Positions 38,226 to 46,335 of a stretch of 64,000 nt of DNA are shown here, piece after piece. The position numbers and the translations under genes are program-made. The notes beneath the pieces were generated by a model. The model had not been told where the DNA came from. It saw only the letters and a list, made by a program, of their open reading frames with translations, and did no database searches. Each line of letters opens with the position of its first letter. Positions within the stretch are counted from its first letter, which is position 1. This DNA comes from Actinobacteria bacterium OK074 (lineage in GTDB: Bacteria > Actinomycetota > Actinomycetes > Streptomycetales > Streptomycetaceae), in NCBI GenBank assembly GCA_001298575.1, contig LJCV01000274.1:52970-116969 (forward strand), given 5' to 3'.

Positions 38226-38840
38226 ATGGGCAGAGGCAGTGGCGCGGTGCACGACGGGGGCGAGGGGCAGGCGGCCCGGTCCAAGCGGGCGGACGCCCGG
38301 CGCAACGCGGAGACGCTGCTGGACGCCGCCGCCGAGGCGTTCGTCGCGGCGGGCGTGGAGGCACCGGTGCGGGACATCGCGGCGCGGGCCGGGGTCGGGA
38401 CGGGCACGATCTACCGCCACTTCCCGACGCGGGCGGACCTCATCGTCGCCGTCTACCGCCACCAGGTCGAGGCGTGCGCCGAGGCGGGCCCGGCCCTGCT
38501 GGCGACCAGCGCGACCCCGCACGCCGCGCTGGGGCGGTGGATCGACCTCTTCGTCGACTTCCTGGTCACCAAGCACGGGCTGGCCGCCGTCCTGCGGTCC
38601 GACAGCGCGGGCTTCGAGACCCTGCACGCATACTTCCTCGACCGCCTCCTGCCCGTGTGCGCCCAACTCCTCGATGCCGCCGCCGACGCCGGTGAAATCC
38701 GCTCGGACATCGACGCCTACCAACTCATGCGCGGCGTCGGGAACCTGTGCATCGGGGCCGAGCACGATCCCCGCTACGACGCCCGCACGCTGGTCGGTCT
38801 CCTCGTCGCGGGACTGCGCCGACCGGCTTCCCTTGGGTAA
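38226..38840 (+). CDS. TetR-family regulator
   Basis: A 204-residue protein. The helix-turn-helix is at about residues 25-75 (NAETLLDAAAEAFVAAGVEAPVRDIAARAGVGTGTIYRHFPTRADLIVAVY). The C-terminal domain resembles the SbtR-like group (LGRWIDLFVDFLVTKHGLAAVL). It is divergent from the truncated reductase and LLM oxidoreductase genes, and both palindromes lie between them. It is therefore their likely repressor. It interrupts the ter-like gene run. Confidence 0.9.
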   Translation: MGRGSGAVHDGGEGQAARSKRADARRNAETLLDAAAEAFVAAGVEAPVRDIAARAGVGTGTIYRHFPTRADLIVAVYRHQVEACAEAGPALLATSATPHAALGRWIDLFVDFLVTKHGLAAVLRSDSAGFETLHAYFLDRLLPVCAQLLDAAADAGEIRSDIDAYQLMRGVGNLCIGAEHDPRYDARTLVGLLVAGLRRPASLG

Positions 38841-38977
38841 TGTCCCGGAGGTGTGCGCGGGGTGCGACCCCCGTGCTCCCCGACATGACCCTGATTCGTC
38901 CGCCGGTGGGTGTGATCCGGGTCCGGGTGAGGGAACCCTCTTGTGCGGGGCGGTAGTTGAGAACAGGGGTGGCGGCA

Positions 38978-39709
38978 ATGGGTTTCTTCGACGGTATCCG
39001 GGGCGGGCGCGGGGCCGAGTTCGACTCGGGCAGCGCCGCGACCAACGCCATCGAGCTGACCAAACGGCACCACACGGTGTCCCTCACCAAACAGGACGCC
39101 GCCACGGGGCACCTGCGGGTCAACCTGTCCTGGCGGATGCGGACGTCCGACCTCGGCGGCGAACAGCGCGAGAGCCTGCTACGGCATCCCTTCAAGGCGC
39201 TCAAACCGCTGCCGGTGCAGGGCCACACCCAGAGCATGGTCAACGTGGACCTCGACCTCGGCTGCCTCTACGAACTGGCCGACGGCACCAAGGGGGTCGT
39301 CCAGCCGCTGGGCAACTTCCTCGGCGAACTGAACGAGGCCCCGTACATCCGCCTCAGCGGCGACGACCGCTTCGGGTCCGGGTCCGGCGAGACGATCTAC
39401 ATCAACCTCGACCACCGCGAGGAGATCAAGCGGCTCCTCGTCTTCGTCTACATCTACGACCAGACACCGGCCTTCGACCGCACCCACGCGATCGTCACGC
39501 TCTACCCCAGCAACGGCCCCCGAATAGAGGTGAGCCTCGACGAACGCCACCCGCAGGCCCGCTCCTGCGCGGTCGTTCTCATCGAGAACGTGAAGGGGGA
39601 GCTGGTGGTCAAGCGGGAGGTTCGGTTTGTTTACGGGTTCCAGGCGGAGTTGGACCGGTTGTACGGGTGGGGGATGCAGTGGGGCAGGGGGTTCAAGAGC
39701 AAGGTGTGA
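38978..39709 (+). CDS. TerD/TerA-like tellurium-stress domain protein
   Basis: A 243-residue protein, starting at the ATG at 38978. It begins MGFFDGIRGGRGAEFDSGSAATNAIELTKRHHTVSLTKQ, then shows a TerD-type beta sandwich: MVNVDLDLGCLYELADGTKG, IRLSGDDRFGSGSGETIYINLDH, LLVFVYIYDQTPAFDR. These acidic loops fit TerA-like proteins, in which the TerD fold is tuned to bind other Ter proteins. It probably forms part of the same membrane-associated complex as the two TerD proteins and the DUF475 protein. Confidence 0.85.
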   Translation: MGFFDGIRGGRGAEFDSGSAATNAIELTKRHHTVSLTKQDAATGHLRVNLSWRMRTSDLGGEQRESLLRHPFKALKPLPVQGHTQSMVNVDLDLGCLYELADGTKGVVQPLGNFLGELNEAPYIRLSGDDRFGSGSGETIYINLDHREEIKRLLVFVYIYDQTPAFDRTHAIVTLYPSNGPRIEVSLDERHPQARSCAVVLIENVKGELVVKREVRFVYGFQAELDRLYGWGMQWGRGFKSKV

Positions 39710-39724
39710 GGGGGGCTTTGGGGG

Positions 39725-39912
39725 CGCGTTGGTGTGTGCGGGTCCGGTGGGGGCTGGTCGCGCCCACGCGGCGGAGCCGCACATCCAACACAGCCCCGCG
39801 CCCCTGAAAGCAGGGGCTGCGCCCCGCTTTTAGCGCCACGGGTGCCTGCGCGCTTTTAAGGGGCGCGGGGAACTGCGCGAGCAACCACGACGCCCCCGCA
39901 CCCGCCAATGCA
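39725..39912. repeat. Long imperfect inverted repeat, copy 3 (convergent gene ends)
   Basis: Nearly the whole gap between two convergent Ter genes is one palindrome. The left arm contains GCGGGTCCGGTGGGGGCTGG and the right arm GGGGCGCGGGGAACTGCG plus CAACCACGACGCCCCCGC. The centre carries GCAGGGGCTGCGCCCCGC. It is closely related to copies at 29.3 and 45.7 kb. Confidence 0.8.
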
Positions 39913-39928
39913 CAGGCACCCCCACCCC

Positions 39929-40741
39929 TTACCGCCCAATAAACTGCGGCCCCTGCGGCGGCAACGTAAAGCTCGGGTCCGGTGCGATCGCCACCGGCGG
40001 AAACCCGTACGCGGGCGCAGCCGCAGCCGCAGGCACCGCCGCGGCCGTCGTCTGCGGGTATCCGTACGCGGGTGCCGGCGCAGGCAACGGCAGCGGCACG
40101 GACGCCACCTCCGCCGGAAGCGCCGCAGGCTCCCGCGCCGCAGGCTCCGGCATCGCGGGGACCACCGCGGTAATCCCCGCCTCGCCCCCGGAGGACTCCG
40201 TGTCGTCGACCGAGATCCCGAAGTCGTTCGCGAGCCCCTTCAGGCCGTTCGAGTACCCCTCGCCCAGCGCCCGGAACTTCCACCCCTCGCCCTTGCGGTA
40301 CAGCTCACCGCAGATGAGTGCCGTCTCCTCGCCCGTCTCCGGCTTCACGTCGAAGAAGGCCAGCGGTTCCGCCCCGGTGACGGCGTCGTCGTAGAGGACG
40401 ATGTGCAGGGAGCGGACGTGCTCGAAGGGGACGTCGTCCGCGGAGGCGACGATGAGGATGCGGTCGACGTCGGGTTCGACGCCGGAGAGTTCTGTCTGGA
40501 TCGTGTCGGTCAGACCGCCCGCCTCGCGCTTCTTGCCGAGGAGACGGACCTTTCCGGACGGATGCCGGGGCTGGTTGTAGAAGACGAAGTCCTCGTCGGA
40601 GCGCACCCGGCCGTCGGGCCCGAGGAGCAGCGCCGAGGCGTCGACGTCCGGGATCCCCTGGCCCGGTGTCCAGCGCAGCATCGCGCGGACCGCCGCGGCC
40701 TCCAGCGCGACGTTCGACCCCTTCAGCATCGCGTGCGTCAT
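39929..40741 (-). CDS. TerD-family protein with Pro/Ala-rich C-terminal tail
   Basis: A 270-residue protein. The TerD domain (residues 1-175) has a degraded opening (MLKGSNVALEAAAVRA) but keeps DVDASALLLG, SDEDFVFYNQP, ELYRKGEGWKFRALGEGYSNGLKGLANDFGI. The remaining 95 residues are low-complexity Pro/Ala/Tyr/Gly (AYGYPQTTAAAV, AAPAYGFPPV), probably disordered and interaction-prone. It lies at the end of the Ter structural genes, divergent from the lyase gene at 40962. Confidence 0.88.
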   Translation of the reverse strand: MTHAMLKGSNVALEAAAVRAMLRWTPGQGIPDVDASALLLGPDGRVRSDEDFVFYNQPRHPSGKVRLLGKKREAGGLTDTIQTELSGVEPDVDRILIVASADDVPFEHVRSLHIVLYDDAVTGAEPLAFFDVKPETGEETALICGELYRKGEGWKFRALGEGYSNGLKGLANDFGISVDDTESSGGEAGITAVVPAMPEPAAREPAALPAEVASVPLPLPAPAPAYGYPQTTAAAVPAAAAAPAYGFPPVAIAPDPSFTLPPQGPQFIGR

Positions 40742-40961
40742 GCGGTCATCCTGCCCTCTCGGTCCTGGTCACGACAACGCGGGGTGTCGTCCACGGTCCC
40801 TGCCCCGGGGGCCTCCCGACGAGACGAGGACGTTCGGCCGACATGGCCGAGTTACCTGAACTTCACGCCCGATGGGAACCCCCGACAACGATTTCTACGT
40901 ACTATTACCGGCCACCACCCACTTAATTCCGGCGAGCCGCCCACCACCCCAGGGGAGTCTC

Positions 40962-42131
40962 ATGCGTCATTTCGGGCACATCGCCCCTGCGGAACGACAC
41001 CGCCTCTTCCACCGGGAACCGGCGCCGTTCAGCGCCGACTCCCCGGCCCGCGTGCTCGCGGCGGCCCTCGGCGCCACCCTCTACAGCCCGGCCACCCGCC
41101 CGCGGCTCGCGGAGGACGTCGTCAAGCAGGCCGGGCGCGGTGTCGTGTCCATGGTGCTGTGCCTGGAGGACTCCATCGGCGACGAGGACGTGCCGGCCGC
41201 GGAGGAGAACCTCGTCCAGCAGTTCCGGGTGCTCGCCGAACGCGAGGACCCCGAGACGCTGCCCCTGCTCTTCGTCCGGGTGCGCGAGCCCGCCCAGATC
41301 CCCGACCTCGTGGAGCGCCTCGGCGCGGCCGTACGGCTGCTGTCCGGGTTCGTGCTGCCCAAGTTCACCGAGGAGCGCGGCGTCCCCTTCCTGGAGGCGC
41401 TCACGGCCGCCGAGGCGGCCGGCGGGCGGCGGCTGTTCGCGATGCCGGTGCTGGAGTCGCCCGGACTGCTCTACCTGGAGTCGCGCCGCGAGATCCTCGA
41501 CGGGATCTTCCGCACGGTCGACAAGTACCGCGAGCGGGTCCTGGCCCTGCGCCTGGGCGTCACCGACTTCTGCTCCGCGTACGGCCTGCGCCGGGCGCCC
41601 GACATGACGGCGTACGACGTCCAGATCGTCGCCTCGGTCATCGCCGACGTCGTCAACGTGCTGGGACGGGCGGACGGCACCGGGTTCACCGTGACCGGGC
41701 CCGTGTGGGAGTACTTCCGGGTCCAGGAGCGCATGTTCAAGCCGCAGCTGCGGCGCAGCCCGTTCCAGGAGGGCGAGGTCGAGGAGCTGCGCGAGGCGCT
41801 CATCGAGCACGACATGGACGGGCTGCTGCGCGAGATCGCCCTCGACCGCGCCAACGGCCTGCTCGGCAAGACCTGCATCCACCCCTCGCACGTGCAGCCC
41901 GTGCACGCACTGTCGGTGGTCAGTCACGAGGAGTACAGCGACGCGCAGGACATCCTGCGGCCCGAGCGGGGCGGCGGGGGCGTCCTGCGGTCCGCCTACA
42001 CGAACAAGATGAACGAGATCAAGCCACATCGCGCCTGGGCGGAGCGGGTGCTCCAGCGCGCCGAGGTTTTCGGCGTGGCCAACGAGGACATCGGCTTCGT
42101 GGAGCTGCTGGCGGCGGGGCTGCCGGATTGA
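40962..42131 (+). CDS. HpcH/HpaI aldolase/citrate lyase-family protein of the Ter module
   Basis: A 389-residue protein, starting at the ATG at 40962 with AGGGGAG upstream. It has the CitE-type TIM barrel: SMVLCLEDSIGDEDV (metal and CoA end), FVLPKFTEERG, FAMPVLESPGLLYLESR and LRLGVTDFCSAYGL. It closes with LGKTCIHPSHVQPVHAL, the usual citrate-lyase-beta ending. It is probably a C-C lyase or ligase in the small-molecule pathway attributed to Ter loci. The PRTase/StiP gene follows within 114 bp. Confidence 0.9.
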   Translation: MRHFGHIAPAERHRLFHREPAPFSADSPARVLAAALGATLYSPATRPRLAEDVVKQAGRGVVSMVLCLEDSIGDEDVPAAEENLVQQFRVLAEREDPETLPLLFVRVREPAQIPDLVERLGAAVRLLSGFVLPKFTEERGVPFLEALTAAEAAGGRRLFAMPVLESPGLLYLESRREILDGIFRTVDKYRERVLALRLGVTDFCSAYGLRRAPDMTAYDVQIVASVIADVVNVLGRADGTGFTVTGPVWEYFRVQERMFKPQLRRSPFQEGEVEELREALIEHDMDGLLREIALDRANGLLGKTCIHPSHVQPVHALSVVSHEEYSDAQDILRPERGGGGVLRSAYTNKMNEIKPHRAWAERVLQRAEVFGVANEDIGFVELLAAGLPD

Positions 42132-42245
42132 GCTTCGGGGTGCGGGGACGGCGACCGTGACGGGTGCCATTGCACCGACCCGTGGTCGTACTGTCCTATT
42201 GACGGGGGCCGACTTGACGCGAGCCGTCGTACTGACAAGGAATCG

Positions 42246-44723
42246 ATGAACACAGTGGTCTGGTCCGGGACGTGGGTCGCCGAGCGGCTCGGGGTCGAAC
42301 TGGTCGGCGACGAGGAGCTGAGCGGACTGCTCGGACTCGCGCTGCGCCGCAACCCCAAGCGCGCCCACCTCCTCGTCTCGAACGTGCTCGGCAAGCACGT
42401 CCCGCAGTCCCCGGCCGTCGTCTACGGGCACGGGTTCGCCCTCGGCCGCCGGGTGCGCGAACTGCTCGGGCCGGACGAGGCGCAGGCGGCCGTGGTCCTC
42501 GGCTACGCGGAGACCGCCACCGGCCTCGGCCACTCCGTCGCCGACGGCGTCGGCCTCGCGCCCTACCTGCACTCCACCCGCCGCCCGGTGCCGGGCATCG
42601 CGCCCGCCGGCGGCTTCGAGGAGGCACACTCGCACGCCACCTCGCACCTGCTGCTGCCGGAGGACACCGCGCTGCTCGGCGGCGCCGGACCGCTCGTCCT
42701 GGTCGACGACGAGTTCTCCACCGGCAACACGATCATCAACACCATCCGCGACCTGCACGCCCGCCATCCGCGGCGCCGGTACGTCGTCGTCGCCCTGGTC
42801 GACATGCGCTCCGAGTCCGACCTCGGCCGCCTGACCGGCCTCGCCCGCGACCTGGACGTCCGCGTGGACCTGGTCGCGGCGGCGTCGGGGACGGTACGGC
42901 TGCCGGAGGGGGTGCTGGAGCGGGGGCAGGAGCTGGTGGCGCGGTACGAGGCCGTCGCCGCCGTGGACGGAGCGGCGGATGTCCTCCACCGTTCTCCCGC
43001 ACCGGGTTCCTGCGGTATCGCCGAGAGCCCCCGCAGGGTGCGGCTCGGGTGGCCGCGCGGGCTGCCCGACGGGGGGCGGCACGGGTTCACGCCCCGGGAC
43101 CGGGCCCGGCTGGAGGCCGCGCTGCCCGCGATGACCGCGCGGCTCGTCGAGGCGCTGCCCGCGGACGCCCGGCGGGTGCTCGTGCTCGGCTGCGAGGAGC
43201 TGATGTACGTCCCGCTGCGGCTCGCCCGCGAGCTGGAGCAGGTCACCGGCGTCGAGATACGCCACTCCACCACCACCCGCTCGCCCGTCCTGGCCGTCGA
43301 CGACCCCGGCTACGCGATCCGCAGCCGCCTCGTCTTCCCCGCCCACGACGACCCCGCCGACGGCCCCGGCGAGCGCTACGCCTACAACGTCGCGGGCGGC
43401 GGCTTCGACGTCGTCGTCGCGGTCGTCGACTCGGCCGCCGACACCCCCGCGCTGCACGCCCCCGGCGGCCTGCTCGACCAGCTCTCCCGGCACACCCCGC
43501 ACGTCCTGCTCGCGGTCGTACCGTCGTACGTCCCCGTGCCCCTGTACGTCCCCGAAAGGCCCGCCATGCTGCCCGAGCCCCTCCGCGGCCCCGCCTTCTC
43601 CTCGTACGCGCCCGACGAGGTCGGCTGGCTGCTCCAGGACCTCTCCGACGTCGCCCTGGAGGCGCCGACGGAGGAGCGCGAGGAGGCGGTGCAGAGCGGC
43701 GGTGCGCACTACGCGGAGTCGCTGCCGGTCGAGTACCAGCCGAGCACCCGCTACCAGGAACTGTTCCACGCGGCGCTGGCCGACTCATCGCTGCGCATAG
43801 CCCAAGCCGTGGGCACCGTAACGGAGTTGGTGCTCGCGGAACGGTCCCCGCGCCCCGTCCTGGTGTCGCTGGCCCGGGCGGGCACCCCGGTCGGCGTGCT
43901 CATGCGCCGCTGGGCCCAGCGGCGGCACGGGCTCGAACTCCCGCACTACGCCGTGTCGATCGTGCGCGGCCGGGGCATCGACGCCAACGCGCTGCGCTGG
44001 CTGGCCGACCGGCACGACCCCGCCGACGTCGTGTTCGTCGACGGCTGGACCGGCAAGGGTGCCATCACCCGCGAACTCACCGACGCGATAAGGGAGTTCG
44101 AGCACTCCGACGGCATCACCGGCTTCGACCCGGAGATCGCCGTACTCGCCGACCCGGGCTCGTGCGTACGCACCTACGGCACCCGCGAGGACTTCCTCAT
44201 CCCCTCCGCCTGCCTCAACTCGACGGTCTCCGGCCTCATTTCGCGTACGGTGCTGCGCGCGGACCTGGTCGGGCCGCACGACTTCCACGGCGCGAAGTTC
44301 TACCGCGAACTCGCCGACGTCGACGTGTCGGTGGCCTTCCTGGACGCGGTCGCCGCCCGGTTCGACGACGCCGCCGAGGTGGCCGCCGCCCGCGCGAAGG
44401 AGCTCCTCGCCGCCGACCGGTCGCCAACCTGGCAGGGCTGGGCGGCCGTTGAGCGCATCAGCGAGGAGTACGGCATCCACGACGTGAACCTCGTCAAGCC
44501 GGGCGTCGGCGAGACCACGCGGGTGCTGCTGCGCCGGGTGCCCTGGAAGATCCTGGCGCGGGCCGGGGCGGGCGCCGACCTCGCCCATGTCCGGCTGCTG
44601 GCGCAGCAGCGGGGCGTGCCGGTCGAGGAGGTCGCCGAACTGCCGTACACCTGCGTGGGGTTGATCCACCCCAAGTACACGAAGGGTGCGACGGGGGCCG
44701 ACGGCCGGGCGGTGGCGGTCTGA
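42246..44723 (+). CDS. Double phosphoribosyltransferase protein: PRTase-TRSP domain fused to StiP-type domain
   Basis: An 825-residue protein with two nucleotide-sugar-like halves. The first (about 1-260) has the canonical PRPP loop VLVDDEFSTGNTI (V153-T162), then a TRSP-type region (about 290-480, VLVLGCEELMYVPLRLARELEQ). The second (about 490-825) is StiP/PRTase_1-like: YQELFHAALADSSLRIAQAVGTVTELVLAER, with a PRPP-like VFVDGWTGKGAI (D599-K604). Published analyses place such enzymes in a Ter-linked pathway predicted to make a nucleoside-like metabolite. The HAD gene starts on its stop codon. Confidence 0.85.
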   Translation: MNTVVWSGTWVAERLGVELVGDEELSGLLGLALRRNPKRAHLLVSNVLGKHVPQSPAVVYGHGFALGRRVRELLGPDEAQAAVVLGYAETATGLGHSVADGVGLAPYLHSTRRPVPGIAPAGGFEEAHSHATSHLLLPEDTALLGGAGPLVLVDDEFSTGNTIINTIRDLHARHPRRRYVVVALVDMRSESDLGRLTGLARDLDVRVDLVAAASGTVRLPEGVLERGQELVARYEAVAAVDGAADVLHRSPAPGSCGIAESPRRVRLGWPRGLPDGGRHGFTPRDRARLEAALPAMTARLVEALPADARRVLVLGCEELMYVPLRLARELEQVTGVEIRHSTTTRSPVLAVDDPGYAIRSRLVFPAHDDPADGPGERYAYNVAGGGFDVVVAVVDSAADTPALHAPGGLLDQLSRHTPHVLLAVVPSYVPVPLYVPERPAMLPEPLRGPAFSSYAPDEVGWLLQDLSDVALEAPTEEREEAVQSGGAHYAESLPVEYQPSTRYQELFHAALADSSLRIAQAVGTVTELVLAERSPRPVLVSLARAGTPVGVLMRRWAQRRHGLELPHYAVSIVRGRGIDANALRWLADRHDPADVVFVDGWTGKGAITRELTDAIREFEHSDGITGFDPEIAVLADPGSCVRTYGTREDFLIPSACLNSTVSGLISRTVLRADLVGPHDFHGAKFYRELADVDVSVAFLDAVAARFDDAAEVAAARAKELLAADRSPTWQGWAAVERISEEYGIHDVNLVKPGVGETTRVLLRRVPWKILARAGAGADLAHVRLLAQQRGVPVEEVAELPYTCVGLIHPKYTKGATGADGRAVAV

Positions 44724-45580
44724 TGCCGAACGAGACGTCTGGTTCTTCTGGGACGGTGCCTGCGTCGGCTTCCGGGCCCGTGGTGGTGGCCAGCGACCTC
44801 GACCGTACGCTGATCTACTCCGCGGCGGCGCTGGCGCTGACCATGCCGGACGCGCGGGCGCCGCGGCTGCTCTGCGTCGAGGTGCACGAGGCGAAGCCGC
44901 TGTCGTACATGACCGAGACCTCCGGTCAACTCCTCGCCAAACTGGGTGACTTGGCGCTCTTCGTGCCGACCACGACGCGGACGCGCAAGCAGTACCAGCG
45001 CATCAACCTGCCGGGTCCCGCGCCCAAGTACGCGATCTGTGCGAACGGGGGGCATCTGCTCGTCGACGGCGTCTCCGACCCCGACTGGCACGCGACCGTG
45101 ACCGCGCGGCTCGCCTCGGAGTGCGCGCCGCTGGCGGAGGTGCGGGCGTATCTGGAGGAGACCGCCGACCCGCTGTGGGTGCGCAAACACCGCGTCGCGG
45201 AAGACCTGTTCGCGTATCTGGTCGTGGAGCGCGAGCTGCTGCCCGAGGAGTGGGTGAAGGAACTGGCCGTCTGGGCGGAGAACCGGGGGTGGACGGTGTC
45301 TCTCCAGGGCCGCAAGATCTACGCCGTACCGAAGCCGCTGACGAAGAGCGCGGCGGTTCGCGAGGTCGCCCGCCGCGTGGGGGCTGCGCTGGTGCTGGGC
45401 GCGGGGGATTCCCTGCTGGACGCGGACCTGCTGCTCGCGGTGGACCGGGGGTGGCGGCCGGGGCACGGGGAGCTTGCGGAGAGCGCGTGGACGGCGCCGG
45501 GAGTGGTGGGGTTGGCTGAGCGGGGGGTTTTGGCGGGGGAGAGGATTTTGCGGGAGTTTTTGGCGGGGGTGGGGGCCTAG
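44723..45580 (+). CDS. HAD-superfamily hydrolase of the Ter biosynthetic module
   Basis: A 285-residue HAD phosphatase. Motif I is DLDRT (Asp25/Asp27), a Thr-rich loop VPTTTRTRKQYQRI follows motif II, and GAGDSLLDADLLLAVD is motif IV. KSAAVREVARR supplies the conserved Lys. ATG overlaps the previous stop by one base (TGATG), so the two products are made together. It probably dephosphorylates a phosphoribosylated intermediate from the upstream enzyme. This Cof-like layout fits sugar or nucleotide phosphates. Confidence 0.88.
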   Translation: MPNETSGSSGTVPASASGPVVVASDLDRTLIYSAAALALTMPDARAPRLLCVEVHEAKPLSYMTETSGQLLAKLGDLALFVPTTTRTRKQYQRINLPGPAPKYAICANGGHLLVDGVSDPDWHATVTARLASECAPLAEVRAYLEETADPLWVRKHRVAEDLFAYLVVERELLPEEWVKELAVWAENRGWTVSLQGRKIYAVPKPLTKSAAVREVARRVGAALVLGAGDSLLDADLLLAVDRGWRPGHGELAESAWTAPGVVGLAERGVLAGERILREFLAGVGA

Positions 45581-46121
45581 TAGCTCGGTTGGTGGGGGGT
45601 GCGGTTGGCGGCTGCGGGTTCGGTGGGGGCTGGTCGCGCCCACGCGGCGGAGCCGCACATCCAACACAGCCCCGCGCCCCTGAAAAGCAGGGGCTGCGCC
45701 CCGCTTTTCGGGGCGGCGGGTGGCTGGGCGTTTGCTGAGTCGCGGCTGGCTGGGTGGTTTTAAGCCGCGGGTGGCCGCGTGTTTTAGCCGCGGGCGCCCG
45801 CGCGTTTTTAGGGGCGCGGGGAACTGCGCGAGCGACCACGACGTGCCCGCAGTCGCCGAACACGCCCCCGCACCCCGGGCTATCAGGCGCCCCCACCCAA
45901 CCCCACCCGCAACAACCCCCACCACAACATCCCCCACCCGCCGGAGGCACACCCCCACCGGAGGGCGACTTCGCCGTCCCCCCAACCGCCACCGTCGACA
46001 GCAACTTCACGGTGTCGGCGTGGCCCGCAGGGCAACTCGCGGGTGCGGCGGACTCCGCCATCGGCCGGCTGAGTTCGAACGTGTCGCCGCACGCGCGGCA
46101 GCGGTACTCGTAGCGAGGCAT
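45003..46121 (-). CDS. FmdB-family zinc-ribbon protein, apparently with lost stop codon
   Basis: The conserved part is ~80 residues from the ATG at 46121 (MPRYEYRCRACGDTFELSRPM, SCPAGHADTVKLLS). It has the paired CxxC/CxxGH zinc ribbon of FmdB regulators and the typical Gly/Cys-rich tail GGGCCGGGCCG. Such proteins normally stop right there. Here the frame stays open through the palindromic repeat and ~575 bp antisense to the HAD gene before stopping at 45003. A TGATAG lies in the next frame at 45880-45885. A one-base indel (real or an assembly error in the G-rich run) is therefore likely. The true end is probably near 45883. Confidence 0.6.
   Translation of the reverse strand: MPRYEYRCRACGDTFELSRPMAESAAPASCPAGHADTVKLLSTVAVGGTAKSPSGGGVPPAGGGCCGGGCCGWGWVGAPDSPGCGGVFGDCGHVVVARAVPRAPKNARAPAAKTRGHPRLKTTQPAATQQTPSHPPPRKAGRSPCFSGARGCVGCAAPPRGRDQPPPNPQPPTAPPTNRATRPPPPPKTPAKSSPPPKPPAQPTPPLPAPSTRSPQAPRAPAATPGPPRAAGPRPAGNPPRPAPAQPPRGGRPREPPRSSSAASVRRRSCGPGETPSTPGSPPRRPVPSPTPRAAARAPRPDTRTGLPRRGVCAPTAGRRSPPDTPAPPPAARTPRRAARSRSRASRGRRRRRRADAPRSHRSRTWARDPAG
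45600..45872. repeat. Long imperfect inverted repeat, copy 4 (convergent gene ends)
   Basis: Left arm: GCGGTTGGCGGCTGCGGG and GGGGCTGGTCGCGCCCACGC. Right arm: GGGGCGCGGGGAACTGCG, CGACCACGACGTGCCCGC and AGTCGCCGAACA. The centre has CAGGGGCTGCGCCCCGC and degenerate TTTTAAGCCGCGGG blocks. It lies between the HAD gene and the conserved part of the FmdB-like gene, which are convergent. Confidence 0.8.
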
Positions 46122-46335
46122 ACGGCACAGATTAGACGTCCGCGCCCCCGTCATGCCCGCATGAGACCAACTACCGTCCGCTTCAGTCTTGTTCTTGATC
46201 GGGAATTCGTCGAACATCGCTGATAATTTGTGCGCGTCACGTGAGTGACATGTGTGCGCTGCGTGGGCCGTGTGCAGCGTGACCAGCCGCACGCCACGGG
46301 GGGACGCAAGACACGGGGCGAGGGGAGACGCAGTC

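Noticed and set aside
40923..43769. A ~950-codon minus-strand open frame across the lyase and PRTase genes.
   Set aside because: It opposes two well-supported genes and shows shadow-type low-complexity composition.
33798..45580. Calling this a dedicated tellurite-resistance operon.
   Set aside because: Ter proteins act in wider stress and differentiation responses in Streptomyces, and the lyase/PRTase/HAD module is not explained by tellurite resistance.
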